Shown: positions 36,743 through 45,215 of the stretch, in pieces
How positions within the stretch are numbered: the first letter of the stretch is position 1
Layout: each line of letters begins with the position of its first letter
NCBI RefSeq assembly: GCF_020532555.1
Contig: NZ_JAJBBR010000010.1
Coordinates: 62,001 to 126,000 of the forward strand
DNA length: 64,000 bases
Source of the DNA: Microvirga lenta
GTDB taxonomy: Bacteria > Pseudomonadota > Alphaproteobacteria > Rhizobiales > Beijerinckiaceae
Reading direction: 5' to 3'
The notes under the pieces: generated by a model
Database searches by the model: none
Seen by the model: only the letters and a program-made list of their open reading frames with translations
What the model was told of the DNA's origin: nothing
Position numbers and translations under genes: made by a program

Positions 36743-36768
36743 CGTGGTGAAGCACGCCCGACGCCCTG

Positions 36769-36800
36769 CCCCTCCTCGGCACCAGCCGGGGAGGGGTTTT
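36769..36800 (+). terminator. rho-independent terminator of the first RTX gene
   Basis: CCCCTCCTCGGC pairs with GCCGGGGAGGGG around ACCA, followed by TTTT. The 28-base stem-loop is identical to the one after the second RTX gene. Confidence 0.85.
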
Positions 36801-37117
36801 CTCTGAGGAAGACATGCCTGCCATGGCACTGCCTGAGACGCGGAGGCCGATTCGTCAGATCGAGTAGGAGAATTCGTATCCGAACCGACGAATTGCCAAT
36901 AGTTTCTGCAAGGTTGTCTGACCAATTCGCTCAAAATCATCACGGCTGATCCAGTGATATTTCTGAGGTAAATGCCTGATATTGCAAATTATTGCCCCGG
37001 CATGCTGCCGGTACTCTCTTTTCGGAGAGTAGACCTCTTTCCCTCGCCCCTAGATTACTCCCCGAAAGATGCCGCTCAGGCACGGATTTAAACCGGGAAA
37101 TCGAAAGGTGAGCCGCC

Positions 37118-39052
37118 ATGGCCGATGTCTACGTGACCATCCAGGAAGCCCTCCGCGGGCGCTTCAACGACGGCGATACCGTCATCGTCAGCGACACGGT
37201 GACGAACTTCAATGCTCTCACGGTCGGAGAAATCGAGTCCCTGAGCGATTACAGGGTCGATCACCTGCAGGTCGTTTCCGATGAGACCGGCAACGTTTCC
37301 CATTGGACGGTGAATCAGGCCAAGGCTCTCCTGGGCACGGCAATTACTTTCACGCCCGGTTCAAGGGTTTTCATCTCGGATGAGGGTGAGAACATTGCCG
37401 GTCTCTCTGCGGAGCAAATCACGCTCCTGGGACGGAACGGCAAGAACATTCGGTGCCTGGACGCGGTCGACGACGAGATCACGCTTTCCGCCGCGCAGAT
37501 CCTGGCAACGCAGGGCCTCAACGAAACGCTGGACGGGATTTCCGAGGATGATGCCGTCACCCTGCGCGATACCGGCCGCAACATCACGGAGCTTGAGGAC
37601 GCTCAGCTCAGCGCCCTCGACGACAAAGGGGTCGTGGCCATCGATGTCATCGGCGATGCCATCGGTTTGACGCTGGCGCAGGTGAACAGCATCGACGAAG
37701 CGGTGGCATTCGCCGCGGCCGACGAGGTTTCCATCTCCGGAACGGCTGCGGAGCTTGCGGGGATCTCCTCCACGATGCTCCAGAGCTATGCGTCGCGGGG
37801 CATCGACCGGCTGCACGCGACAGATGCCGTCAATCTCACCGCCTCGCAGGCCGCGACCCTGGTGAGTGGGGGAATGGGCTACACGGCGGGCAGCAACGTC
37901 ACCGTGTCCGGATCCATCGGGGACTTCACGGCGGCCCAGATTGCGGCCCTCGGCGCCAAGGGTGTCGACATGTTCGATGCAGCGGCTCCGGTGGTGCTGA
38001 ATGCAGGCAAGGCCGCGGCTCTGGCCGGAACGGACGCCGTCCTTGCCGCCGACGATAATGTCACCGTGCGTGATACGGGCGCCAATCTCGCGAGCCTGAG
38101 CGGTGCTCAGATCGCGGCGCTGAAGGCGAAGGGCGTCGATGGTTTCGAGGCGAGCGACAATGCCGTGACCCTGTCGGTCTCGCAGATTGAGGCCCTGGGC
38201 GGGGCGCTCTCGCAAGGAGGAAGCACCGTCGCGGTCGCCGATACGGGCGCCGCCATCGCCGCGCTGACCCCGGCCCAGATCGGAGCGCTGGCCGCGCAGG
38301 GCGTCGGCTCGGTGGATGCCACCGACAATTCCCTCGCCCTGTCCCTCGCACAGTTCGGCGCCCTCGGAACGGTGACTCTGTCGGCGGCCGATTCCCTGGT
38401 CCTCGCGGATGCAGGCGCGCAGATCAGCGGTCTCACCCCCGCGCAGATCGCCGAATTCGCGGCCAAGGGCGTCGATGCTCTCGACGCCAGCGACAATGCG
38501 ATCACACTCTCCATCGCCCAGTTCGCGGCAATGGGTGCGTTCCAGTTCGCGGCGGGCGACCGGATCAAGGTCAACGGCACCTCCAAGGGCGACAAGATCA
38601 CGGGCCGCGCCTCGGACGAAATCCTCGTCGGCCTTTCCGGCAACGACCGCCTGAAGGGCTCCGCAGGCGACGATCTGATCTGGGGCGGCAAGGGCAAGGA
38701 CATGCTCTACGGCGTCACGGGCCGGGATGTGTTCGTGTTCGACACCAAGGCACGCAAGAAGGATGCCGACCGGATCAAGGACTTCAAGGTCAAGGACGAT
38801 ACGATCTTCCTCGACAACAAGATCCTCAAGAAGCTCGGTAAGAAGGGCAGTCTGGACAAGCCGGCCAAGCTGAAGAAGACGTTCTTCTAGATCGGCCGCG
38901 AGGCAGACGACCGCAACGACTACGTTCTCTTCGATCCGAGGAGCGGCAAGCTGTCTATCGACGTGGACGGCTCGGGCTCGAAGGAGGCCGTGGAGATCGC
39001 CATCCTGAGAAAGGGATTGAAGCTGCGCGCGGACGACTTCGAGATCATCTGA
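37118..39052 (+). pseudogene. second 55-residue-repeat RTX protein, interrupted by an in-frame TAG near the 3' end
   Basis: Paralogue of the preceding gene. It starts MADVYVTIQEALRGRFNDGD (ATG 37118) with about eight of the same 55-residue repeats, then RTX-like repeats at about residues 490-535 (GLSGNDRLKG, GGKGKDMLYG). TAG at 38888-38890 ends it after 590 residues. The same frame continues for 53 more codons to TGA 39050-39052, reading ADDRNDYVLFDPRSGKL and DVDGSGSKEAVEIAIL, which match the last residues of the paralogue. The lost part includes the likely secretion signal. Either this is a recent nonsense mutation, the TAG is read through, or it is a sequencing error. Confidence 0.8.
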
Positions 39053-39075
39053 CGGATTGCGGCGGCCCTATGAAA

Positions 39076-39108
39076 CCCCTCCTCGGCACCAGCCGGGGAG
39101 GGGCTTTT
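39076..39108 (+). terminator. rho-independent terminator of the second RTX gene
   Basis: Same 28-base stem-loop as at 36769 (CCCCTCCTCGGC, ACCA, GCCGGGGAGGGG), followed by CTTTT. Confidence 0.85.
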
Positions 39109-39270
39109 GCTTTGGAGGGGGAACTCCGTGCTGGAATGCCCTCGAGGAAGAGGGAGGCGTCGGCGCGGCTGCCCCCGTCATCTGATACAGCCTCCGCGCT
39201 CGGTCTCTCGTCGCGCAACCCGCCGCATTCTTGCGGGATGGCTGGCGCCGACGAAGGGCGAGCAGGGGAG

Positions 39271-39303
39271 TCCAAAAGAAAAACCGCCCCCCGAAGGGAG
39301 CGG
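39271..39303 (-). terminator. stranded original terminator of rpmG
   Basis: On the minus strand the RNA folds as CCGCUCCC-UUCG-GGGGGCGG (one U-G pair, UUCG tetraloop) and runs into UUUUUCUUUUGG. No minus-strand gene lies immediately upstream now, but the copied 3' end of rpmG (attL) is 32 bases away. It therefore looks like the pre-insertion rpmG terminator. Confidence 0.75.
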
Positions 39304-39335
39304 CTTATGTTCTCTGCAACGTGAAGCGAAGCCGT

Positions 39336-39349
39336 TACTTGATCTTGGC
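39336..39349. repeat. attL: left copy of the 14-bp island core
   Basis: TACTTGATCTTGGC, identical to 61789-61802. It reads as the end of rpmG on the minus strand but is cut off from the rest of that gene. Confidence 0.85.
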
Positions 39350-39458
39350 ATAAGTGAATACGGATTTCTTCGAAACGTGCCGAACGAAAAAGTGCTTATT
39401 TAACAACAGAAACATGTTCTCTATTGCACCGCTTGGTTCGGCCCAGTACGCTTCATGT

Positions 39459-39476
39459 GTTACCCATTTGTTACCC
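39459..39476. promoter_or_regulatory. left pair of putative integrase arm sites
   Basis: GTTACCC-ATTT-GTTACCC, two heptamers with an 11-bp period, 110 bases inside attL and 38 bases before the integrase ATG. The right end of the island has the same pair with the same period and orientation. Confidence 0.6.
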
Positions 39477-39513
39477 GCGTCGGCTCGTCGACTTCACGAA
39501 TGTACTGGATCCT

Positions 39514-40731
39514 ATGCCTGCCAAGAACCTAACCGACGTCGAGGTCCGTGCCCTTCGCGCTAATTCCGATCAGCGGCTCGAAATTTTCGATGCCAAAGCC
39601 CGAGGCCTGTGCCTTCGGGTTACGACGGCCAAGAAGGCTTGGAGTTTCGTGTATCGACCGAAGGGTAGTTCCAAACTGCGGCGCTACACGATTGGAGACT
39701 ACCCTGCTTGGACTCTTTCAGCCGCGCGGGAGAAGGCTTTAGCCCTTCGGCGCCAGATCCAAGACGGGGGTGATCCGGTTGTCGAAGCCAAGACTAGGAG
39801 GGATGCCCTGACCGTTGCCGGGCTGGTTGAGCGCTTCATCGACCGCTATGCGAAGCCGAAACTCCGCTCCTGGAAGGATTACAAGGCGGTACTGGACAGG
39901 GATGTCGTCCCCGCCCTCGGCGAGAGACCAGCCGGCGAGGTGACCAGAGCCGAGGTTGCGGACCTTCTCGACAAGGTTGCAGCCCGAGCCCCTGTTCTGG
40001 CCAACCGCCTCCAGAACACCCTTTCGTCCGTATTCTCTTGGGCCCTCTCCGAAGGCCTCGTTCCCGCCAATCCAGTGACTGGGCTGCGGAAACGCACCAC
40101 TGAGGTGGCGAAAGAGAGGGTGCTAAGCGACGAGGAGATCAGGAAATTTTGGGAGGTTACAGGCATTGCGTCCCCGGCCTTCAGAGATACTCTCCGGTTA
40201 ATCCTTCTAACAGGCCAGCGGCCGGGGGAATGCGCCGGGATAAGAGCGGAGGAGGTGGACCTCGCCGCGGGGCTCTGGACGATTCCTGCTAGCCGAACGA
40301 AGAACAAGATTGAGCACACTATTCCTTTGGTGGGTACAGCTCTGGAGATCGTCACCCAACTCAGAGAGGAGAGGAGGGCGGGTCCGCTCATCTTAACCCC
40401 ACGCGGCAAGGAACTGTCCTCTCAGAACCTCGCCAAGGCGATGGAGGCTCTTCGCGACGGAGTGTTCGCAGAGACCGTTACCCCTCATGATCTGAGGCGC
40501 ACTGCAGCGACGCTTATGGGACGCCTCGACATTGATCAGATGCTCATTGGGCGGGTCCTGAATCACGCCAGCACGACGAAGGCCACAGTCACAGGCTCTG
40601 TCTATGACCGCCACACCTACGTGCCGCAGAAGCGCAGGGCTCTCCAGGCGCTCGCACAGGAGATCGATCGCATCATTTCTGGAACAGCCTTCCCTGAGAA
40701 TGTGGTTCGGATCGGCGGGGGGCAGGAATGA
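39514..40731 (+). CDS. int: P4-type tyrosine integrase
   Basis: Site-specific recombinase that inserted the island. The 405 residues start MPAKNLTDVEVRALRANSDQ. An N-terminal DUF4102-type arm-binding domain (GLCLRVTTAKKAWSFVYRPK) is followed by a core-binding domain and the catalytic domain. Catalytic residues are visible: Arg236 (GQRPGE), His325-Asp-Leu-Arg328, His351 (LNHAS) and Tyr364 (VYDRH). All are intact, so the enzyme may be active. Its position next to attL is typical. The stop overlaps the following gene (ATGA). Confidence 0.94.
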   Translation: MPAKNLTDVEVRALRANSDQRLEIFDAKARGLCLRVTTAKKAWSFVYRPKGSSKLRRYTIGDYPAWTLSAAREKALALRRQIQDGGDPVVEAKTRRDALTVAGLVERFIDRYAKPKLRSWKDYKAVLDRDVVPALGERPAGEVTRAEVADLLDKVAARAPVLANRLQNTLSSVFSWALSEGLVPANPVTGLRKRTTEVAKERVLSDEEIRKFWEVTGIASPAFRDTLRLILLTGQRPGECAGIRAEEVDLAAGLWTIPASRTKNKIEHTIPLVGTALEIVTQLREERRAGPLILTPRGKELSSQNLAKAMEALRDGVFAETVTPHDLRRTAATLMGRLDIDQMLIGRVLNHASTTKATVTGSVYDRHTYVPQKRRALQALAQEIDRIISGTAFPENVVRIGGGQE

Positions 40732-41333
40732 ACGAGCAGAAGTGGACAGGCTATACAGAGGAACAATGGCGCGCAGTCGAGGATGCTCTAGGGAATCCGC
40801 TGTCCGAAACTAATAGGTTCTGGCTCAACTCTTTAGCCGAGAGTTACCGTCGACGCGCTGCCGGTGACCATGACGATGCGTACACAGCAGAGCGACGGCA
40901 CCGACTGGCTAAGGTGCAAAAGCTGGCAACGGCATTGCAGAGGGAACTTGAGAGTGATCCATGGCTCATAGGAGACGCTCTTTTTGATTTTGATGCGACC
41001 GCAGTGACACTGGAGCGAGCCTTTCTCCCACCGAACCGCTCAGTCCTTAATCAGCTAGCGGATGCGGTATCATCCTATTGTCGGGAGAAGGTTGTTGAGC
41101 GTGGAGCGCCAGGCAAGCGTGCACGTCGCCGATTCTGGACCGCTGCCGCAGAGCTATATGCTGGTGTGACAGGTCGGCGTGTCGCAACCTCGAAAGCGGA
41201 TGATCAGACCCCAAGCGGGCCATTCGTGAGATATATCAACGCGATATCTGCGCCTCTTATGCCTGAGGATTCCTTTAGTCCGTATGCCATTGAGGAATTT
41301 GCCGACAGGTTCAGGCAACGCAATGGGGAATAA
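40728..41333 (+). CDS. hypothetical island protein coupled to the integrase
   Basis: 201 residues beginning MNEQKWTGYTEEQWRAVEDA; no family recognised. No signal peptide or membrane helix; mostly helical by appearance. The ATG overlaps the integrase stop as ATGA, so it should be translated together with it. The C-terminal part (PFVRYINAISAPLMPEDSFS) looks globular. An accessory recombination role is possible from position alone. Confidence 0.65.
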   Translation: MNEQKWTGYTEEQWRAVEDALGNPLSETNRFWLNSLAESYRRRAAGDHDDAYTAERRHRLAKVQKLATALQRELESDPWLIGDALFDFDATAVTLERAFLPPNRSVLNQLADAVSSYCREKVVERGAPGKRARRRFWTAAAELYAGVTGRRVATSKADDQTPSGPFVRYINAISAPLMPEDSFSPYAIEEFADRFRQRNGE

Positions 41334-41419
41334 ATCCCGCAAACAATGGGGAATATAACCCCCGTCAAAACACGGACTGAACCGGACACTCTCGCCTCAC
41401 TCAGAACTGGAGTGAAAAG

Positions 41420-41605
41420 ATGAGTACCGATCGGATTTTGAGGTGGCCCGAAGTGCGGAAGATTACCGGCCTTGGGCGGACCACAGCATGGGAGCAGATC
41501 AAGAAGAAGCGGTTCCCGGCTCCGGTGAAGATCACAGAGCATCGTGTTGGCTGGCTCGAAAGCGACATCAACGCTTGGCTGGCCTCGCGGCGGCGTGCAG
41601 CGTGA
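41420..41605 (+). CDS. AlpA-family regulator / putative excisionase
   Basis: 61-residue MerR-like winged-helix protein of the AlpA type. It reads ILRWPEVRKITGLGRTTAWE followed by KRFPAPVKITEHRVGWLESD and INAWLASRR, the canonical AlpA pattern. In P4-like elements AlpA activates the integrase or acts as an excision factor, so it probably controls mobility of this island. It begins a run of closely packed small genes. Confidence 0.85.
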   Translation: MSTDRILRWPEVRKITGLGRTTAWEQIKKKRFPAPVKITEHRVGWLESDINAWLASRRRAA

Positions 41606-41615
41606 GGAGGCGTCG

Positions 41616-41864
41616 ATGAGCAAGCGCAACATCTCTGTCACCCTCACAGCCACAGACGACCCCAACAACTCCGTCGTAGATGTCCAATCTGCATCACTGG
41701 AGGATGCAAGGATTGTGTCCCCCTTTATCAGGGGCATCGCGCAGACCATGAACTACATGGTCGCTTGGTATGCTGGCACGACCGGCCGCAAAGCCCATTG
41801 CGTCGTCACTATCACGTTTGTGGAAGTGCAGCCTTTGGAGATCAGGGGAGCCCTCCATGAGTGA
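41616..41864 (+). CDS. hypothetical island protein
   Basis: 82 residues from ATG 41616, with GGAGG upstream. It begins MSKRNISVTLTATDDPNNSV and contains no recognised motif. It lies 10 bases after the AlpA gene and overlaps the next start by 8 bases. The packing and the ribosome-binding site support a real gene. Confidence 0.6.
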   Translation: MSKRNISVTLTATDDPNNSVVDVQSASLEDARIVSPFIRGIAQTMNYMVAWYAGTTGRKAHCVVTITFVEVQPLEIRGALHE

Positions 41865-42075
41865 CCTCCGCAACGCCGCTTTGGATGCCTACTCCAACGA
41901 CCCGGCATCGGCCCAGCATCTTAACGAGCTCATCGCTGAACTCAGGGATCGCGGCGTGACACCGCGCCCCCTCAACGTCCTGGCGTACGCCTTAGAGCTC
42001 GGCATGTCCGAGCAGGCAGCCGCCGACATCGCCGCGCTGCTTGAGCGCCGGCTTCAAATGGGAGGCCAGCTATGA
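41857..42075 (+). CDS. hypothetical island protein
   Basis: 72 residues, MSDLRNAALDAYSNDPASAQ, with two predicted helices (HLNELIAELRDRGV, LELGMSEQAAADIAALLERR). No family recognised. It overlaps both neighbours (8 bases upstream, ATGA downstream). Confidence 0.6.
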   Translation: MSDLRNAALDAYSNDPASAQHLNELIAELRDRGVTPRPLNVLAYALELGMSEQAAADIAALLERRLQMGGQL

Positions 42076-42596
42076 CGGCAGACCTCAAAGAAGCCTTTGC
42101 GACTGCGGCTGTAGCTTTCATCGACTGGGAGAGAAAGAACGAAAATGTTCGCGAATGGGGACATATCTATGGTGCGTCGGGTGAACTGACTTACCTGCCC
42201 GAGCCGAAGGTTCAGTTCTTCGGTCGAGACCTCCCTATCTCAACAATCTGCGAGCGCGCTAAGATCCTGACCGGACCGTTGCCCTTGCTCGCGAGAGCCA
42301 TTTTCGAAGTCGTAGACCATTATGGATCTGGGGACATAACCGAAACCTATGCGCAGGCTGTGGAAGCTCTCCAAGATTGCATCGAATGCGAGTTCTTTGC
42401 GCAGGAGAGCCATCCGCTTTCGGGCCCGTGCACCGCGGATCGCATACGCGAGCTCGAGCGCGAGCGGCTTCTTTCTGCCGCTAACCAGGCAATAGCGGAG
42501 CAAATCAGCGGGCGTCGCGGCCCGTCTCGGCTATTCCGCCTCAGGCCAAAGGAATGGCCCTTAATCCTGAAGAAGAAGTCTCGAGGCACGGCATGA
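42072..42596 (+). CDS. hypothetical island protein
   Basis: 174 residues beginning MTADLKEAFATAAVAFIDWE. Acidic and helical, with a basic C-terminal tail (RLRPKEWPLILKKKSRGTA). No recognised domain. Both ends overlap the neighbouring genes by ATGA, which places it firmly in the cassette. Confidence 0.6.
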   Translation: MTADLKEAFATAAVAFIDWERKNENVREWGHIYGASGELTYLPEPKVQFFGRDLPISTICERAKILTGPLPLLARAIFEVVDHYGSGDITETYAQAVEALQDCIECEFFAQESHPLSGPCTADRIRELERERLLSAANQAIAEQISGRRGPSRLFRLRPKEWPLILKKKSRGTA

Positions 42597-42844
42597 GCGC
42601 CCGCGTCATCCCATTCCCCAGCGTGCGGCGTCGCAGCTTCGTGCTGCGGCACGCCCAACACATAGCATCCTTGTCCCATTCTGCAGGCGAGAAGCATCTC
42701 GCCCGCCAACTCAAGATCCAAGTCGATGCCATGACCCGAAAGGGTGTTGCGCCCGAACTCATTGAACAGGAGCGTTGCGCCTTGGAGAGCGCCATCCGGG
42801 CAGAGCTTTGGTCTCTCGTGCTCACACCGGGAGGCGCCCCGTGA
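42593..42844 (+). CDS. hypothetical island protein
   Basis: 83 residues beginning MSARVIPFPSVRRRSFVLRH; small and basic in its first third, helical afterwards (LARQLKIQVDAMTRKGVAPE). No family recognised. It starts and ends in 4-base overlaps with its neighbours. Confidence 0.6.
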   Translation: MSARVIPFPSVRRRSFVLRHAQHIASLSHSAGEKHLARQLKIQVDAMTRKGVAPELIEQERCALESAIRAELWSLVLTPGGAP

Positions 42845-43365
42845 GCAGAAAGCGTAAGCGTAACAGCATCACCGAGTCATTCGTTGCCCATCGGCGTGAC
42901 ATGCGTGAGTCAATCGCGTGGGGTGCCCTGCCCGATAACGCACGTCGTATTCTGGACCGTATTGAGCTAGAGCATATGCGCCACGGCGGGGCAGAGAATG
43001 GAGCCCTGCCGTGTACGTACTCCGATTTCGAGGCCGCAGGCATACGACGGGCATCTGTAGCCCTGGCAATACGCCAATGCGTTGCCCTCGGGTTTCTGGA
43101 GATCACCAGGCAAGGTTATCGATCCGCGGCCGAGTTCCGAACCCCGTCGCTATACCGGCTGACATACATCCACGGCACCGGGAAGAGCCCCGCTCCGACA
43201 GACGAATGGCGCCGGATTGCAACGGCTGAGGAGGCGGCGGCACTTATGCAGAGAGCGGCCGAAGCCAGAAGCCAGACCTCTCACCCTCGCCAAAAACAAA
43301 AAGCCGGACGCGAAATCGCTCCTAGTCCGGACGCGAAAACGCGCCTCCATGCAGCTGTCTCTTAG
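42841..43365 (+). CDS. predicted winged-helix DNA-binding protein of the island
   Basis: 174 residues from GTG 42841, overlapping the previous stop. The middle (about residues 35-100) resembles a winged helix: LPDNARRILDRIELEHMRHG, then TYSDFEAAGIRRASVALAIR and CVALGFLEITRQGYRS. Similar wHTH proteins are common next to AlpA in rhizobial islands and may act in replication or regulation. The C-terminal tail is basic and of low complexity. The fold is inferred from pattern only. Confidence 0.6.
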   Translation: MSRKRKRNSITESFVAHRRDMRESIAWGALPDNARRILDRIELEHMRHGGAENGALPCTYSDFEAAGIRRASVALAIRQCVALGFLEITRQGYRSAAEFRTPSLYRLTYIHGTGKSPAPTDEWRRIATAEEAAALMQRAAEARSQTSHPRQKQKAGREIAPSPDAKTRLHAAVS

Positions 43366-43556
43366 GCGCGAAAACGCGTCACCAGTCCTAGGCTCATTTT
43401 CGCTACTACGATCTATAATTCGGGGTGGGGTGCACTACGAACTATGCTCCTATTTGATTGCTCGTAGAGCGCACCCCGTCTCGCTTCAGTCTGAAATCAA
43501 AAAGAGAAGAAGCGCTATGTGTGCTCTGCGGTCGCGGTTATCTGGGTGCACGGCTT

Positions 43557-44006
43557 CTAGCAGTCTCTTTTTGTCGTTCTAATCTTGCGCCACCGCTGCA
43601 CAACTTGCTGCTTCGAACCCTTTGTCGGAGCGGAAGAGGCAATCAGTTTCACAGTACCAACCGGCACCCTTTCGTTGACCAACTCATTCATCGACAAGGG
43701 GCCAAGATGGTGCACGGAGGCCTTTGGATGATGCGCCTTCGCGTGGGCCCGCATTAGCCGGTGCGCATCAGCGGAAGTCGCACCGTGAGCAACATAGAAC
43801 ATCAATACGTCGCCATCCACGAGATCAAACTCATGTCCGTAGCCGACCCCTAGGCGCTGGCGTTCCCGAGCGTCTGCCTCTTCGCGCTGTCTGCGTTCCT
43901 CTTCGCGTTTCTGGATATCCTGTCTAGCATGGTCACGCGCGAGCGCCCGCACGAACTCGACGAGCAATGGATCAAGAGGTGGAAGGTCATCACCCTGTTC
44001 TGCCAT
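43557..44006 (-). CDS. hypothetical island protein with charged coiled-coil segment
   Basis: 149 residues, MAEQGDDLPPLDPLLVEFVR. Residues 22-50 are almost wholly charged (DIQKREEERRQREEADARER), likely a coiled coil. The later part has several histidines (HKAHH-like HAKAHHPKASVHHLGP). No family recognised. It is read opposite to the preceding cassette. Confidence 0.55.
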   Translation of the reverse strand: MAEQGDDLPPLDPLLVEFVRALARDHARQDIQKREEERRQREEADARERQRLGVGYGHEFDLVDGDVLMFYVAHGATSADAHRLMRAHAKAHHPKASVHHLGPLSMNELVNERVPVGTVKLIASSAPTKGSKQQVVQRWRKIRTTKRDC

Positions 44007-44313
44007 CGCGCAATCTCCTCACTGGCAGTGCCCGACCAGTTTGGGCAGAACGCGTGACGAATGTGAATGCCGAATATCGTTTTGGAGTGGCGAATGTTTT
44101 CCTCTGACCTTAGGCCCTCTGCAGTGCCACTTCGCGGATAGGCTCAGGAGTGGACGGGGCGGCGAGTGCGTAGAGGACGCTGGGCGTCAAATCCGAGATG
44201 GTTTCGGATACCGCCCCGAACTGCTCTGCGACACGCATAAATTCAGGGCCGTCCGATCAGTCATTCCGAACTCAGCCTCGATCCAGGGGAGAAAGCGCCC
44301 GTGACCGAGCGCT
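44007..44313. other. 307-bp stretch without a recognised gene
   Basis: Only short open frames, none with a convincing start or family match. I see nothing else in it. Confidence 0.4.
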
Positions 44314-44556
44314 TCACGGCTGCTTGAGACGCACACCCGGGCCGCCCTGCGTCGTCTCACCTGCAGAGATGAACACCGCACCTTCAGCCTCCAGTGCCGA
44401 CCGAATGGCGCTAACTAGATTACTCGAAACTTTGATGGTCGATCCTGCCTCAGCACGCTTGAGGCTAGGGACAGATATTCCTGCACGCTCCGCCACTTCG
44501 CTTTGAGAAAGGCCGAGAAGTGCACGAGCAGCACGAATTTGCGACGCGGTAATCAT
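44314..44556 (-). CDS. XRE-family transcriptional regulator
   Basis: 80-residue phage-repressor-like helix-turn-helix protein. It starts MITASQIRAARALLGLSQSE and continues VAERAGISVPSLKRAEAG (helices 2-3). I prefer ATG 44556 because both operator-like dyads then lie upstream of the coding sequence and the MITxxQxRAAR start is typical. ATG 44583 is in frame and would add nine residues. It diverges from the gene at 44629 and probably represses both. Confidence 0.78.
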   Translation of the reverse strand: MITASQIRAARALLGLSQSEVAERAGISVPSLKRAEAGSTIKVSSNLVSAIRSALEAEGAVFISAGETTQGGPGVRLKQP

Positions 44557-44562
44557 AACGCC

Positions 44563-44602
44563 TGATCCTTTTGGATCAGACATCTATGATCCAAAAGTAT
44601 CA
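44563..44602. promoter_or_regulatory. paired operator-like dyads of the XRE regulator
   Basis: TGATCC-TTTT-GGATCA (44563-44578, perfect) and TGATCC-AAAA-GTATCA (44587-44602, one mismatch), centres 24 bp apart, in the divergent intergenic region. Binding by the XRE protein is inferred. Confidence 0.6.
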
Positions 44603-44628
44603 ACAGTCGATTAACGGAGCAACGCGAC

Positions 44629-44937
44629 ATGCACATGGATCGCGAACAGGAAGCCATTACCCAGTCGACCGTCGAGCGGATCAGAGCGTTACACGCATTG
44701 GGAAAGGCCAACTTGAACCTATCTGAGCCTCTCCTCGATCAGCTCGAGGATCTGCGCACGGAGGCACTTGAGCGAGCCTATGCCGATCTGGATGCCTGCC
44801 CTATCACGACATACGAAGAGGCGTTCGGAGTGGCCAGGATTGCTACGGATATGCTGGCCGACATGCTCCGCAGTGATGGGCTTGAGGCGCGATTCCTGCA
44901 CAAAGCAGCCAACGCGCTCGAAACACTCTGCCGATAG
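44629..44937 (+). CDS. hypothetical island protein
   Basis: 102 residues, MHMDREQEAITQSTVERIRA, helical and acidic, no family recognised. It is divergent from the XRE regulator and shares its dyad-containing promoter region, which argues that it is expressed and regulated. Confidence 0.55.
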   Translation: MHMDREQEAITQSTVERIRALHALGKANLNLSEPLLDQLEDLRTEALERAYADLDACPITTYEEAFGVARIATDMLADMLRSDGLEARFLHKAANALETLCR

Positions 44938-45215
44938 GACTAGTGACCCTCAACACGCTCGTGATGAGGCTGTGATGGAGCGCAATCACCAGTTCCGGGC
45001 GGAGTTGCACGCGCTCCGCAAGAGGCGCTAAGCCCTCCGGGACTGGCTGCACACCCTAACGCTGGAGACCGTTGCCGTCAGCGAGGAGTCCCGCCGCTTG
45101 CGGGAACTGCTTTAGGCTGTCCCGCGTGTGAAAAATGCTCCGCAATTCGCAGTACGCCCTTTATGGAACACCAGAGGCATTGAACGGGGCAGCATCTGTA
45201 TTATTGTTTCGCACA

